64,000 nucleotides of DNA, from NCBI GenBank assembly GCA_902587165.1, contig CACIKF010000003.1, positions 176,766-240,765 on the forward strand, written 5' to 3'. The notes under the pieces were generated by a model. The model did not search any database and was not told the DNA's origin. It saw nothing but the letters and a program-made list of their open reading frames with translations. This DNA is from Puniceicoccaceae bacterium. GTDB lineage: Bacteria; Verrucomicrobiota; Verrucomicrobiia; Opitutales; Coraliomargaritaceae. The first letter of the stretch is position 1; every line of letters begins with the position of its first letter. Shown here one piece after another: positions 35,256 through 45,000 of this stretch. The position numbers were made by a program, and so were the translations under genes.

Positions 35256-36311
35256 ATGACTCCTCACGACAATATCCGCATCGCGCGGACGCGCCCACTA
35301 CTCGCACCCTCGATTCTGATCGAAGAAATCCCACTCACAAAATTGGCCACCGCGGTGATCGAACAAGGACGCAAGGAGAGTAGTGCCATCCTTAGGGGCG
35401 ATGACGACCGCCTCTGTGTGGTTTGTGGCCCCTGTTCGATTCACGACACTAAAGCGGCACTCGAATACGCTCAGCGTCTGCTACCTCTGTGCGAGAGATA
35501 TAAAGACGACCTTCAGATCATCATGCGGACCTATTTTGAAAAGCCGCGCACTGTGGTCGGCTGGAAGGGTTTGATCAACGACCCAGGGATCGACGGTAGC
35601 TTCGAAATTAACCAGGGTCTACGCATTGCGCGTAAACTGTTGATCAATGTCTGTGAAATCGGTCTCCCCACGGGTGCCGAGTTTCTCGACACCATCATCC
35701 CTCAATTTATCGCCGACGCCATCGCCTGGTCTGCCATAGGCGCACGTACCACCGAAAGCCAGATCCACCGAGAGCTCGCTTCTGGCCTCTCTATGCCTGT
35801 CGGTTTTAAAAATGGCACCAGTGGTAACGTGCAGATTGCAATCGACGCCGTCCGTTCTGCAGGGCAAGCGCACTGGTTCCCGTCCGTGACCAAGCAGGGC
35901 GTGACTGCCATTTTTCAAACCACTGGCAACCCCAACGCCCATGTCATTTTACGCGGCGGCAACCGTACGGGCCCTAATTATGAAGCCCTGACAATAGAAC
36001 CTATTCTCGATCAGCTCAGCGAGGTTAATTTACCACCCTATGTGGTCGTCGATTGCAGTCACGGCAACAGCAACAAAGACTACACGCGCCAGAGCGAAGT
36101 CGCACGCGTGCTAGCCGAGCAAATCGCTAAGGGTCAAAAAGGCATCGCAGGTATCATGCTAGAAAGCCATCTCGTCGCTGGTCGTCAAAACTACGAGTCC
36201 GAAAAGAGCGGCACTTACGGACAGAGCATTACCGATGCCTGCATCGACCTTACCGCAACCGAGGCTATCTTCGAGATGCTTGCATCTGCTGTCCAGAAAC
36301 GGCGGACTTGA
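35256..36311 (+). CDS. 3-deoxy-7-phosphoheptulonate synthase (AroG/AroF class)
   Basis: 351 aa. Condenses PEP and erythrose-4-phosphate, the first step of the shikimate pathway. Metal ligands are seen as the Cys in VVCGPCSIHD, the His in VVDCSHGNSNKD, the Glu in IMLESHLVAG and the Asp in SITDACIDL. RTYFEKPRTVVGWKG is the PEP-binding segment. The isozyme type (Phe, Tyr or Trp inhibited) cannot be called. It converges on rlmN with 7 bp between. Confidence 0.95.
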   Translation: MTPHDNIRIARTRPLLAPSILIEEIPLTKLATAVIEQGRKESSAILRGDDDRLCVVCGPCSIHDTKAALEYAQRLLPLCERYKDDLQIIMRTYFEKPRTVVGWKGLINDPGIDGSFEINQGLRIARKLLINVCEIGLPTGAEFLDTIIPQFIADAIAWSAIGARTTESQIHRELASGLSMPVGFKNGTSGNVQIAIDAVRSAGQAHWFPSVTKQGVTAIFQTTGNPNAHVILRGGNRTGPNYEALTIEPILDQLSEVNLPPYVVVDCSHGNSNKDYTRQSEVARVLAEQIAKGQKGIAGIMLESHLVAGRQNYESEKSGTYGQSITDACIDLTATEAIFEMLASAVQKRRT

Positions 36312-36318
36312 GGCGGTA

Positions 36319-37374
36319 TTACCGCTTAATCAAACGACTCGCCTTCAATTGCCCGCAACCAGCGGCCACATCAATTCCGCGCCTTTGGCGTACTGTGCTG
36401 GGTAGGCCTGACGCTTGGATAATATCTTGAAACTTGCGAACATTCGCCTCGTCTGGAGATTCTCCTTCGTATCCTTCGGTTGCGTTGAGTGGAATTAAAT
36501 TAACGTGCGCATCAATGCCTTTAAGGAGTTCTGCCAGTCGAAAAGCGTGATCCGTGCTGTCATTAACGCCACCAATCAATGTCCAGGCAAAGAATACCCT
36601 AGCTCGTTTAATTTCAGTATATTCACGACAGGCATCGATGAGTTCAGTTAATGGCCATTTTTTATTAACAGGGATTAGCTTGCCGCGCTCTTCATCACTC
36701 GCGCCATGTAGACTGACCGCGAGCGAGTAGCGCTTGGGATGACGCGCTAGTCTTAAAATACCCGGGATATGACCTACAGTGCTGATGGCGACCCGAGCAG
36801 GTCCGATGTTCAGGCCACGGTTGTCTGTTATAATGCCGAGAGCCTCCATAACGGGTTCGAAATTATGTAATGGCTCTCCCATTCCCATCATCACGATGTT
36901 ACGCAAACGTTCGCCGTGGCTCTCGCGGAGTCCGCGCTCAACGTGATGGGCCTGCGCCACGATCTCGCCTGCCGTAAGATGCCGAGAAAAACCCATTTGC
37001 CCCGTTGCGCAAAAGACACAACCCATCGCGCATCCGACCTGGGTACTTAAACAAGCAGTAAATCTGCCCGAGAATCCCATCCGCACGGCCTCGACCTCGG
37101 CACCGTCGCCGAGACGAAGCATATACTTTTCGGTGAAGCCATCGCCGCTCGGCCTGCAATCCGTCTGCTTCGAGGGGCAGAGAACGGGTGCATTCCCGGT
37201 CGAAAGCCAGCGAGCGACGGGCGGCAAGATACCTTCTGCTGCGCTTAAATCTTTACTCACTAGTCGACGTTGAACGGCGCTAAAGAGCGGCTTTGCGTGC
37301 ACTGGGTTCACCCCAGCGCTGGAGAGCATTTGCTCTAGTGCCCCGTAACTGTAGCCTTCTAGCGAATCGACCAT
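36319..37374 (-). CDS. rlmN: 23S rRNA/tRNA adenine C2-methyltransferase (radical SAM, RlmN)
   Basis: 351 aa from ATG 37374. Radical SAM cluster motif CAMGCVFCATG (CxxxCxxC), the SAM site MGMGEPLHN, and both methyl-transfer Cys (the C-terminal one in DVAAGCGQL). It methylates A2503 in 23S rRNA and a tRNA adenine. Cfr, the antibiotic-resistance paralogue, is less likely because the sequence follows RlmN throughout. The frame continues upstream to 37455, but those 27 residues are not typical of the family. Confidence 0.93.
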   Translation of the reverse strand: MVDSLEGYSYGALEQMLSSAGVNPVHAKPLFSAVQRRLVSKDLSAAEGILPPVARWLSTGNAPVLCPSKQTDCRPSGDGFTEKYMLRLGDGAEVEAVRMGFSGRFTACLSTQVGCAMGCVFCATGQMGFSRHLTAGEIVAQAHHVERGLRESHGERLRNIVMMGMGEPLHNFEPVMEALGIITDNRGLNIGPARVAISTVGHIPGILRLARHPKRYSLAVSLHGASDEERGKLIPVNKKWPLTELIDACREYTEIKRARVFFAWTLIGGVNDSTDHAFRLAELLKGIDAHVNLIPLNATEGYEGESPDEANVRKFQDIIQASGLPSTVRQRRGIDVAAGCGQLKASRLIKR

Positions 37375-37731
37375 AATACAAATCCGTGCCTTAGATTTTA
37401 GAAAGGTCAACCGTAACTCATAGCTGCCAATTGATACCAGTATCGCATCCCTCATGGGGACGTAGAAGAAATCCCTGACCAGCCGTAGCCACTAAAGGCA
37501 TTCTCTAATAAGATGAATGTAATTTTTATTAGTTGTATTAACCAGTATTAAATGGCAAGCAAATCAAAGAAAGTGAAATACGCTTTTTTAAACCTGTAGT
37601 AGTGAAAACGAGCAACTGCTATAATTTAGGCGTTCTAAATAAAGTCAAACTTAGCCTTTAACTCTGCGTCTGAGTCGTTATATAAAATATTGCATTATGC
37701 AGTCATACCAAAAATAACAAAACCAACTATC
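37375..37731. other. 357-bp AT-rich intergenic region between rlmN and the small lipoprotein
   Basis: It holds the divergent upstream regions of rlmN and the lipoprotein. A TATAAT at 37620-37625 could be a -10 for the lipoprotein (leader about 100 nt), with only a weak -35 (GTAGTAG region). A second A+T-rich block TATAAAATAT lies at about 37680. No ORF or structured RNA is evident. Confidence 0.4.
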
Positions 37732-37860
37732 ATGAAAATTGTAAAACTCACTCTCATTGGCCTTCTTTTCACTGCAGCACTCTTCACAACGGGTTGCGAG
37801 AAGAGCCCAGCAGATGACGCTGCCGAAGCAACTGAAGAAGTTACTGAAGCGGCTGAATAA
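37732..37860 (+). CDS. Small lipoprotein, 42 aa
   Basis: MKIVKLTLIGLLFTAALF leads to the lipobox TTGC (Cys at residue 22), then a 20-residue acidic tail rich in Ala/Glu (DDAAEATEEVTEAAE). This is an entericidin/LPP-size lipoprotein. Function unknown. The gene is followed by a strong terminator 28 nt on and has a long upstream region of its own, so it is a real single-gene unit even though it is short. No Shine-Dalgarno is visible. Confidence 0.75.
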   Translation: MKIVKLTLIGLLFTAALFTTGCEKSPADDAAEATEEVTEAAE

Positions 37861-37887
37861 GCTTCCAACTTCAATCATCTATACGCG

Positions 37888-37920
37888 AAACGCGCCCCTT
37901 TCAGGGGGCGCGTTTTTTTT
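37888..37920 (+). terminator. Intrinsic terminator of the small lipoprotein gene
   Basis: ACGCGCCCC - loop - GGGGCGCGT followed by eight T. The stem is perfect and 9 bp long, among the strongest in the window. Valine-tRNA synthetase converges from the other side; its own end is 103 bp away. Confidence 0.93.
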
Positions 37921-38022
37921 GCTAATCTCGCCCAAAAACACCTATAAATGAGTTTTTACAAACTGCCTAATGTGAAAATCCCTCGGGCACAACGGCAGCT
38001 AAACAGCCAAACTTTGCTTTGA

Positions 38023-40761
38023 TTACAGGCTTTCCAAAATACGCTGCGTCTCGTCACGCTTTTCGGTCGTTTCTGCTAGCTGCTTTCGAGCACCAGCGAC
38101 CACCTTTTCTGGCGCGCTTTTGATAAACTTTTGATTTTTTAATTTGTTCTCCCCAACGCAGACGAGCTTGTTCAATTTCTCGAGCTCTTTAGTCAGGCGT
38201 GCTTTCTCCGCTTCAAGATCGATGCTACTCGTCAAATCTAGGTAAAGAGTTCCGAGCGGTGTCACGATAGCCGGTAAGCCATCAGCCGACTTCTCGCCAA
38301 GGGCTTCAAGACTACTCAATCCTGCGAGTGTTTGAATCATACCAGAATTTTCAGCAATGACAGTGGCTGCGATACCGTCGGCGCCGTAAAAGATGGCAAC
38401 GTCACGCTTGCTAGCTAGGTTGTATTGCGCTTTGAGCGCCCGAGCTTGCGAGATAAGCTCCTGTAGATTAGTTACACGGCCGATAGATTCCTTGTCTACA
38501 GGAACACGTTCTTCAAGGGTCATGGCCTTTGTGAGAGTAGTGTTTTGAATATAAGCAATCACTTCTCCATAGCCCAAGCCCTCCCAAAGTTCCTCAGTGA
38601 TATGCGGAATGACAGGGTTGGCCAGTTGCAGTACCTGGCGAATAACAAGGTCTTGAATGGCGAGACAGTTATCTCGCAGCTCTTCGTTGCCTCTCAGCTT
38701 ACCCTTGGAGGCCTCCACATACCAGTCGCAGAAATCCCCCCAGAAAAAGGCATAAATTTGATGTGTGAGCGGCGAAATCTCGAAGTTGGCAAAGCACTTC
38801 TCGAGCTCGGCAGTGACCTGATGAAGACGACCTAAAATCCAGTGATCGTAATCGTCGAACAGATCCGGATGGAAACGACTGATGATGGCCTCGAAGCTCG
38901 AGTTATCGGCCATGGGCCCACTCATCTGGCGGAAGCGCGCGGCGTTCCAGAGTTTGTTGCAAAAGTTGCGTCCGATCTGAATGCGCTCTTCGGAAAAAAG
39001 AATATCAGAGCCCGAAGGAGCGATATTGCAGATTCCGAAACGAAGGCCATCGGCACCATATTTCTCAATCAAGTCAAGTGGATCGGGCGAGTTACCGAGG
39101 GATTTCGACATTTTACGCCCCTTCTCATCACGTATCAGACCGTGAATAAAAATGTTTTTAAAAGGAACGCGCTTGGCAATGTCTTCGTCAGTCAGATCTT
39201 TGGCATCCTCCCCATAGAGTTCGATGCCCGCCATGATCATACGGGCGACCCAGAAAAAGATAATATCAAAACCTGTAACTAAGGTGGAAGTAGGATACCA
39301 AAAATCGAGCTCCTTCTGCTGGGCTTCTGTCGGATTAGGCCAACCGAGATTGGCCATTGGCCAGAGGTAGGAGGACGCCCAGGTGTCTAGCACATCTTCT
39401 TCTTGCTCCCAGTTTCCCGGATCCGCAGGACCTTCGACCGAAACGTGGACGTGGTCGGGATTTTCAAAATCGAGCTCTTTACGTTCAATTCCTTTTTTAT
39501 ACCAGACAGGAATGCGGTGCCCCCACCAGAGCTGGCGACTAATACACCAATCTTGAATCCCGTTGAGCCAGTGAAGGTAAGTCTTTTTCCAACGATCAGG
39601 ATGAAATTTAATGGTGCCATTTTCGACCGCACGTTTGGCCTCTTCGACCTTTGGGTATTTAAGGAACCACTGCTCGGAGAGGCGCGGTTCAATCGGCACA
39701 TCGCCGCGCTCAGAAAATCCAACGGTATTCTCATAGGGCTCGCGTTCGATCAGTAAGCCCATTTCTTCTAGCTTTTGTGCGGCGAATTTACGGGCTTCGA
39801 AACGATCAATACCGTTAAACTCTTCGCTGGCGAGATCGTTTAGCTTACCCTCGGCGTCGATCACTTCGATCACTTCAAGATTGTGGCGTTGCCCGATTTC
39901 GAAGTCATTCTTATCGTGCGCCGGTGTCACTTTAAGGCAGCCTGTCCCAAATTCACGGTCAACATATTCGTCGCCGATAATGGGAATTTCAGCTCTCGGA
40001 AAAGGACGCCAGACCGTCTTACCAATTAGGTGCTTATAGCGTTCATCTTTCGGGTGAACGGCTACGGCACTGTCACCCATCAAGGTCTCTGGGCGAGTGG
40101 TGGAAATTTCTAAATGCGTGCGTGTACCGTCGGCCTCGACTAACTCGTAGCGCATCTTGAAGAAGAAGCCGTTCTGCGGCTTCATGTTCACCTCTTCGTC
40201 GGAGATCGCAGTGCAGGTAGCAGGGCACCAATTAACCATGCGCCTGCCACGATAAATGTAACCGCGTTCGTAAAATTTAACAAAGGCATCCAAGACTGCT
40301 TTCGAGTAATCTTTGTCCAATGTAAAACTCGTGCGATCCCAATCGCAAGATGTACCCAGCTTTTGAAGTTGATTAAGGATCACCCCGCCCGACTCTTCAC
40401 GGAAATCCCACACTTTATCGAGGAAGGCCTCGCGCCCGAGGTCATATTTCGTCTGACCTGTGGTCTTGCGTAGCTGTTTCTCGACCTTCGTCTGGGTAGC
40501 GATACCCGCATGGTCAGTGCCTGGTTGCCAGAGCACCGCCTTACCCTCTAAGCGAGCGCGGCGAACGAAGATGTCCTGCAATGTATTGTCTAAGACGTGT
40601 CCCATATGCAGCATACCCGTCACATTGGGCGGTGGAATCATGATTGCGTAGGGCTCTTTAGCGGAGTCTGCTTCAGCTTTGAAGCACCCAGCTTCAAGCC
40701 AGTTGGCATACCAGCGTTGCTCGACTTCTTTGGGTTCGTAGGCTTTAGCGATCTCAGACAT
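38023..40761 (-). CDS. valS: Valyl-tRNA synthetase
   Basis: 912 aa, full length. HIGH variant HMGH in TGMLHMGHVLDN; KMSKS in GRKMSKSLGNSPDP. The editing (CP1) domain has STTRPETLMGD and the GTGCLKVTPAHD block. A C-terminal coiled-coil arm with Leu/Lys/Glu heptads (LEAEKARLTKELEKLNKLV) binds the tRNA. It is separated from pilC by a terminator, so it has its own promoter. Confidence 0.97.
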   Translation of the reverse strand: MSEIAKAYEPKEVEQRWYANWLEAGCFKAEADSAKEPYAIMIPPPNVTGMLHMGHVLDNTLQDIFVRRARLEGKAVLWQPGTDHAGIATQTKVEKQLRKTTGQTKYDLGREAFLDKVWDFREESGGVILNQLQKLGTSCDWDRTSFTLDKDYSKAVLDAFVKFYERGYIYRGRRMVNWCPATCTAISDEEVNMKPQNGFFFKMRYELVEADGTRTHLEISTTRPETLMGDSAVAVHPKDERYKHLIGKTVWRPFPRAEIPIIGDEYVDREFGTGCLKVTPAHDKNDFEIGQRHNLEVIEVIDAEGKLNDLASEEFNGIDRFEARKFAAQKLEEMGLLIEREPYENTVGFSERGDVPIEPRLSEQWFLKYPKVEEAKRAVENGTIKFHPDRWKKTYLHWLNGIQDWCISRQLWWGHRIPVWYKKGIERKELDFENPDHVHVSVEGPADPGNWEQEEDVLDTWASSYLWPMANLGWPNPTEAQQKELDFWYPTSTLVTGFDIIFFWVARMIMAGIELYGEDAKDLTDEDIAKRVPFKNIFIHGLIRDEKGRKMSKSLGNSPDPLDLIEKYGADGLRFGICNIAPSGSDILFSEERIQIGRNFCNKLWNAARFRQMSGPMADNSSFEAIISRFHPDLFDDYDHWILGRLHQVTAELEKCFANFEISPLTHQIYAFFWGDFCDWYVEASKGKLRGNEELRDNCLAIQDLVIRQVLQLANPVIPHITEELWEGLGYGEVIAYIQNTTLTKAMTLEERVPVDKESIGRVTNLQELISQARALKAQYNLASKRDVAIFYGADGIAATVIAENSGMIQTLAGLSSLEALGEKSADGLPAIVTPLGTLYLDLTSSIDLEAEKARLTKELEKLNKLVCVGENKLKNQKFIKSAPEKVVAGARKQLAETTEKRDETQRILESL

Positions 40762-40821
40762 GAAGTAAAAATAGGAAAGAAGCCAAAGGTGCGGCCCGCC
40801 GCGCGGCTTTCAAGCTCGAAA

Positions 40822-40860
40822 ACAAAAAGCCCGCAGGCGCGGTGCGCTGCGGGCTTTAAA
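40822..40860 (-). terminator. Intrinsic terminator closing the pil operon
   Basis: On the minus strand, AAAGCCCGCAG - 10-nt loop - CTGCGGGCTTT then TTGTTTTC. 11-bp perfect stem, 21 nt beyond the pilC stop. Confidence 0.9.
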
Positions 40861-40880
40861 AAATAACTTTTTCGACAAGA

Positions 40881-42137
40881 TCAGCCAGTGAGTTGCTTGA
40901 TGATCTCTACTATGGGCAGGAAGAGCGCGATAACGATGAAACCGACAACGACCGCTAGGAAAACGATCATGACGGGCTCGATGATCGAAGTGATCCCGGC
41001 CACGGCATTATCGACGTCCTCGTCATAGTTGTCCGCAACTCGGTTTAGCATCTCGGCGAGCTCACCCGTTTCTTCACCCACGTCCACCATACTTGTAACC
41101 ATGTTTGGAAAGACAGTCTCGCGAGACATAGGTGCGGCTAGGGACTCACCATCACGCACGCTGTCGTGGATACGAGTGAGTGCGTTTTCGTAGAATTTGT
41201 TACCGGTGATATCCTTAGTAATTGTAATCGACTGTAAGATAGGAACACCACTGGAGAGTAGCGTGCCGAAGGTGCGAGTGATACGAGCGATGTTCACCTT
41301 ACGCACAAGATCGCCGACCTTGGGGGTATTAATCGACAGCCAATTAAACATCTTTGAACCAAACGGCGTCTTCATAAAGAACTTTGAGGCAAAGAAACCA
41401 ATGACCAAAATGATGATAGTGAGCACGATATTTTCACGCATAAAATTACTAACACCGACCACGAGCTGCGTGGGTCCCGGGAGCGCAGCACCCTCAAGCA
41501 TGTCGTCGAAGATGGTCTGAAACTTGGGGACCACTACCACCATGAGGAGCGCCACAATCGACACGGCGACACCGACGACCACGATCGGATAGACCATAGC
41601 TGCTTTGACCTTTTTTTTGGTTTTCAATGCCTTTTCCATAAAGCCTGCAAGACGCGCGAGCACAACGTCGAGTACTCCGCCAGCTTCACCAGCTCGCACC
41701 ATGTTCACGAAGAGACGATCAAAAATCTTGGGATGCTGCGCAAGGCCGTCGGAAAAGGAATTACCAGACTTAACTTGGTCAGCGATCTGCTCGAGGACCG
41801 CTTGGAAGCGAGCGTTTTTCTCTTGTCGGATCATCACTTCGAGTGCACGGAGTAAAGGCAAGCCTGCATCAAGAAGTGTCGCTAGCTGACGTGTAAAGGT
41901 AGTGAGTTCTTCTCCTTTGATGACTTTACCGAAGCCACCACTCGACTTCTTAGATTTTTTACCTCCCTTTTTAGAAGCTGCTTTCGCAGTAGCACCGCCG
42001 CCTGCGTTGGTGATCTTTGTTGGCATCAAGCCGGACGCACTTAGTTTTGAGCTCGCTTCGTCCTGACTGGCCGCTTCGACCGTGCCGGTCTTTTGCTTAC
42101 CGTTGGCGTCAATCGCCGTATATTTGAATTTTGCCAT
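40881..42137 (-). CDS. pilC: Type IV pilus/type II secretion inner-membrane platform protein (PilC/GspF)
   Basis: 418 aa. The N-terminus has the family's [20 protein letters not shown] opening and a basic linker ([10 protein letters not shown]). Two T2SSF domains (about 68-190 and 275-400) each have the E-x(2)[17 protein letters not shown] / [13 protein letters not shown] pattern. Three membrane helices. It recruits the motor ATPases. The gene starts 15 bp after the upstream pilB-like gene and ends at a terminator. Confidence 0.95.
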   Translation of the reverse strand: MAKFKYTAIDANGKQKTGTVEAASQDEASSKLSASGLMPTKITNAGGGATAKAASKKGGKKSKKSSGGFGKVIKGEELTTFTRQLATLLDAGLPLLRALEVMIRQEKNARFQAVLEQIADQVKSGNSFSDGLAQHPKIFDRLFVNMVRAGEAGGVLDVVLARLAGFMEKALKTKKKVKAAMVYPIVVVGVAVSIVALLMVVVVPKFQTIFDDMLEGAALPGPTQLVVGVSNFMRENIVLTIIILVIGFFASKFFMKTPFGSKMFNWLSINTPKVGDLVRKVNIARITRTFGTLLSSGVPILQSITITKDITGNKFYENALTRIHDSVRDGESLAAPMSRETVFPNMVTSMVDVGEETGELAEMLNRVADNYDEDVDNAVAGITSIIEPVMIVFLAVVVGFIVIALFLPIVEIIKQLTG

Positions 42138-42152
42138 GGGGAATATGGATGT

Positions 42153-43841
42153 TTATGTGTATTTGAGAACCTCTTCAATTGAAGAATTACCGTCGAAAAT
42201 GGCGCGTAAGCCGTCATCACGCAAGCTTCGCATCCCCTGCTCGAGTGCTTTTTGCTTAATAGTGAGCGTGGGTGCCCGATTGTTAATCAACTCGCGGATG
42301 GCGTCGGAAACAACGATCATTTCAAAGAGACCTACACGACCGCGATAGCCAGTGTTACTACATTCGGCACAGCCATCGCCGTAGAAAAAATCTTTATCTG
42401 CGATTTCGAGTGGATCGACATCGAGCATTTCGATGAGATCGTGGCCTGGTTCGTAAGCGGTGCGACAACTGGGGCAGATGCGACGAATGAGGCGCTGCGC
42501 AAGAATAGCTTCCAGTGAGGCGGAAATAAGGAAGGGTTCCAAGCCCATGTCGATGAGACGGGTTACAGCCCCTGGTGCATCATTGGTATGAAGAGTGCTC
42601 AAAACAACGTGTCCTGTTAACGAGGCTTGCACGGCGATTTGCGCGGTCTCCAAGTCACGAATCTCGCCGACCATGATCTTGTCAGGGTCTTGACGGAGGA
42701 AGGCACGAAGTGCGCGAGAGAAGTCGAGGCCTACTTGGTGATTCACCGCGACCTGCATAATGCCGTCAATCTCATACTCGACGGGATCTTCGGCTGTAAG
42801 AATCTTAGTCTCGACGCTATTAACCTCGCGGAGCGCACTATAAAGCGTGGTGGTCTTACCGGATCCAGTGGGGCCGGTGACGATGAAGATACCGTTGGGA
42901 CGATCCACAAGGTCGCGAATCGTTTGTAAAATATCGTCGGGTAAACTGAGCGCTTCGAGGTCGAGGTTGACTACCGACTTATCGAGGACACGGAGCACCA
43001 CGGACTCGCCAAACTGGGTCGGCAATGTAGATACACGAAGATCTACAGGGCGACCTGCGATGGTCATCTTAATACGACCATCTTGAGGAATCCGTCTCTC
43101 GGAGATGTTCATATTAGACAACACCTTGACACGCGAGGTTACGGGGACGGCTAAATTCTTCGGCGGAGGCGCCATCTCGTAGAGCGCGCCATCGATCCGG
43201 TAGCGAATGCGGAACTGATCTTCGAAGGGTTCGAAGTGAACGTCGGACGCTTTATCCTTAATTGCTTGCTGAAGCACGAGGTTTACGAAGCGGATGATGG
43301 GCGTTTGGTTCGCCATATCCGCTAGATCCCCCTCAGAGAGATCCTCCTGAGATTCAGTGAAGCTTTCGCCTAGATCGCCAAGTATATCGTCAATCGATGA
43401 ATCTTCCTCGCCATAGGTGGCAACGAGGAGTGAATCAATATGCTCAGGATTACAAACGACGATAGTGATGTCTTTATTTAAGGTAAAGGTAAGATCGTCG
43501 ATGATCGCGGGATTAAAAGGATCCTGTGCGAGCAAGGAAACAGATGTGTCGCTAACCTTGTAGGGAACCACGGCATACATACGAGCCGCACTGGCGCGCA
43601 CGCAACTGGCAATATTTTCTTCCACTTTATTCGGCGGAGTAGCCAAATATTCGTAGCCTAGATACTCCGCCACAGCGGCGAGAATCTGCCCCCGGTCGAC
43701 CAACTCAGAGTCAATCACGGCGTCGGCTAGTGACTTGCCAGTGTGGAGGTGGGACTCGTTGAGCTCATCAAGCTGCGCTGGTTCGAGCAGCTTGGCACCT
43801 TTAATTATTTCGTAAACTGTATCGTTATGATCTTCGAACAT
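42153..43841 (-). CDS. pilB: Type IV pilus/type II secretion assembly ATPase, copy 2 (PilB/GspE)
   Basis: 562 aa. An N-terminal MshEN-type domain (about 10-150) is followed by the ATPase core. Walker [11 protein letters not shown], Asp box, Walker [13 protein letters not shown] and the His box [11 protein letters not shown] are intact. A zinc tetracysteine (CPSC ... CAEC) precedes [12 protein letters not shown]. It powers pilus extension or pseudopilin assembly. A second, diverged copy is at 45001, with pilT between. Confidence 0.93.
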   Translation of the reverse strand: MFEDHNDTVYEIIKGAKLLEPAQLDELNESHLHTGKSLADAVIDSELVDRGQILAAVAEYLGYEYLATPPNKVEENIASCVRASAARMYAVVPYKVSDTSVSLLAQDPFNPAIIDDLTFTLNKDITIVVCNPEHIDSLLVATYGEEDSSIDDILGDLGESFTESQEDLSEGDLADMANQTPIIRFVNLVLQQAIKDKASDVHFEPFEDQFRIRYRIDGALYEMAPPPKNLAVPVTSRVKVLSNMNISERRIPQDGRIKMTIAGRPVDLRVSTLPTQFGESVVLRVLDKSVVNLDLEALSLPDDILQTIRDLVDRPNGIFIVTGPTGSGKTTTLYSALREVNSVETKILTAEDPVEYEIDGIMQVAVNHQVGLDFSRALRAFLRQDPDKIMVGEIRDLETAQIAVQASLTGHVVLSTLHTNDAPGAVTRLIDMGLEPFLISASLEAILAQRLIRRICPSCRTAYEPGHDLIEMLDVDPLEIADKDFFYGDGCAECSNTGYRGRVGLFEMIVVSDAIRELINNRAPTLTIKQKALEQGMRSLRDDGLRAIFDGNSSIEEVLKYT

Positions 43842-43880
43842 CGAGATAGGATCTGTGAATAGTCGGGGTTGAAAAATGAT

Positions 43881-44960
43881 TTAAGTCGTAAGAGTTGCTC
43901 CGTTTTCAAGTAACTTAGCACGCATCGAATCGGGAGTCTGTGATTTGCCGAGTGCTTCGTCTGCACTTATCAAGTTACGGCTAAAAAGGCCGAGCAGGTG
44001 TGCGTCGAGGCCGATCATACCGCGACTGGCACCAGTCTGTATGTCAGAATTGATCCGGAAGGTCTTGTTCTCTCGAATGAGCTGAGCGATCGACGTAGTA
44101 GTGACCATGATCTCGAATGATGCGATGCGTCCGCCGCCAGTTTTCTTACAAAGCACTTGAGAAATGACTGCAATGATTGAGGAAGCGAGCTGCGTGCGTA
44201 TTTGATCCTTCATATCCGCAGGGAAGGCGTCGATAATGCGGTCAACTGTGCGTGCTGCGCCAGTAGTGTGCAAAGTGGCAAAGACTAAGTGCCCGGTCTC
44301 GGCCGCTCCTACGGCGGCCTCAATCGTCTCGAGATCGCGCATTTCCCCAACGAGGATGACATCAGGGTCTTGGCGTAGCGCACCGCGAATTGCGGACGAA
44401 AAGGAGGCGACGTCATTCCCCACTTCGCGCTGGGTAACGATGCACTTTTTATGATCATGAAAATACTCAATAGGATCTTCAATCGTGATGATGTGCCCGT
44501 CGTGATTTTCGTTGATCCAATTGATCATCGATGCCAGCGTAGTGGATTTACCCGAACCCGTCGGTCCCGTTACGAGGATGAGCCCACGCGGGCGATTCAA
44601 TAGCTCTATGATTGTATCGGGCAGGCCAATATCGCCAAGGGAGAAAAGATCATTTGGGATCTGGCGAAGTACGAGACCGTAGTGACCCTTAGCACGTAGT
44701 ACGCTGACGCGAAAACGAGCCTTGCTTTGGTAAGCAAAGCCGAAGTCGGCCCCGCCAGTGGCCTTGACTTGCTCCTGATTACTCTCAGAGGTGATGGACT
44801 TCATCAAAGCCTTAGCACCTTGGGGGTCGAGCTTCGGACCCTCAACAGGAACCATTGATCCGCTGATACGAAGCGTCGGCGGCTGATTGACTTCAATATG
44901 AAGATCTGATGCGCCTTGGTCGATCATCAGTTCCAAGAGGTCATTCATTTCGTAGCTCAT
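43881..44960 (-). CDS. pilT: Twitching-motility retraction ATPase (PilT)
   Basis: 359 aa, the typical PilT size. Walker [11 protein letters not shown], Walker [13 protein letters not shown], the [19 protein letters not shown]is-box region, and the C-terminal AxxxLI-like [13 protein letters not shown] segment important for retraction. It sits between two assembly ATPases and upstream of pilC. Its presence favours true type IV pili over a pure type II secretion system. Confidence 0.94.
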   Translation of the reverse strand: MSYEMNDLLELMIDQGASDLHIEVNQPPTLRISGSMVPVEGPKLDPQGAKALMKSITSESNQEQVKATGGADFGFAYQSKARFRVSVLRAKGHYGLVLRQIPNDLFSLGDIGLPDTIIELLNRPRGLILVTGPTGSGKSTTLASMINWINENHDGHIITIEDPIEYFHDHKKCIVTQREVGNDVASFSSAIRGALRQDPDVILVGEMRDLETIEAAVGAAETGHLVFATLHTTGAARTVDRIIDAFPADMKDQIRTQLASSIIAVISQVLCKKTGGGRIASFEIMVTTTSIAQLIRENKTFRINSDIQTGASRGMIGLDAHLLGLFSRNLISADEALGKSQTPDSMRAKLLENGATLTT

Positions 44961-45000
44961 GGTGATTAAAATTGGTTAAATAGAATTCAGAAAGGTCTAA

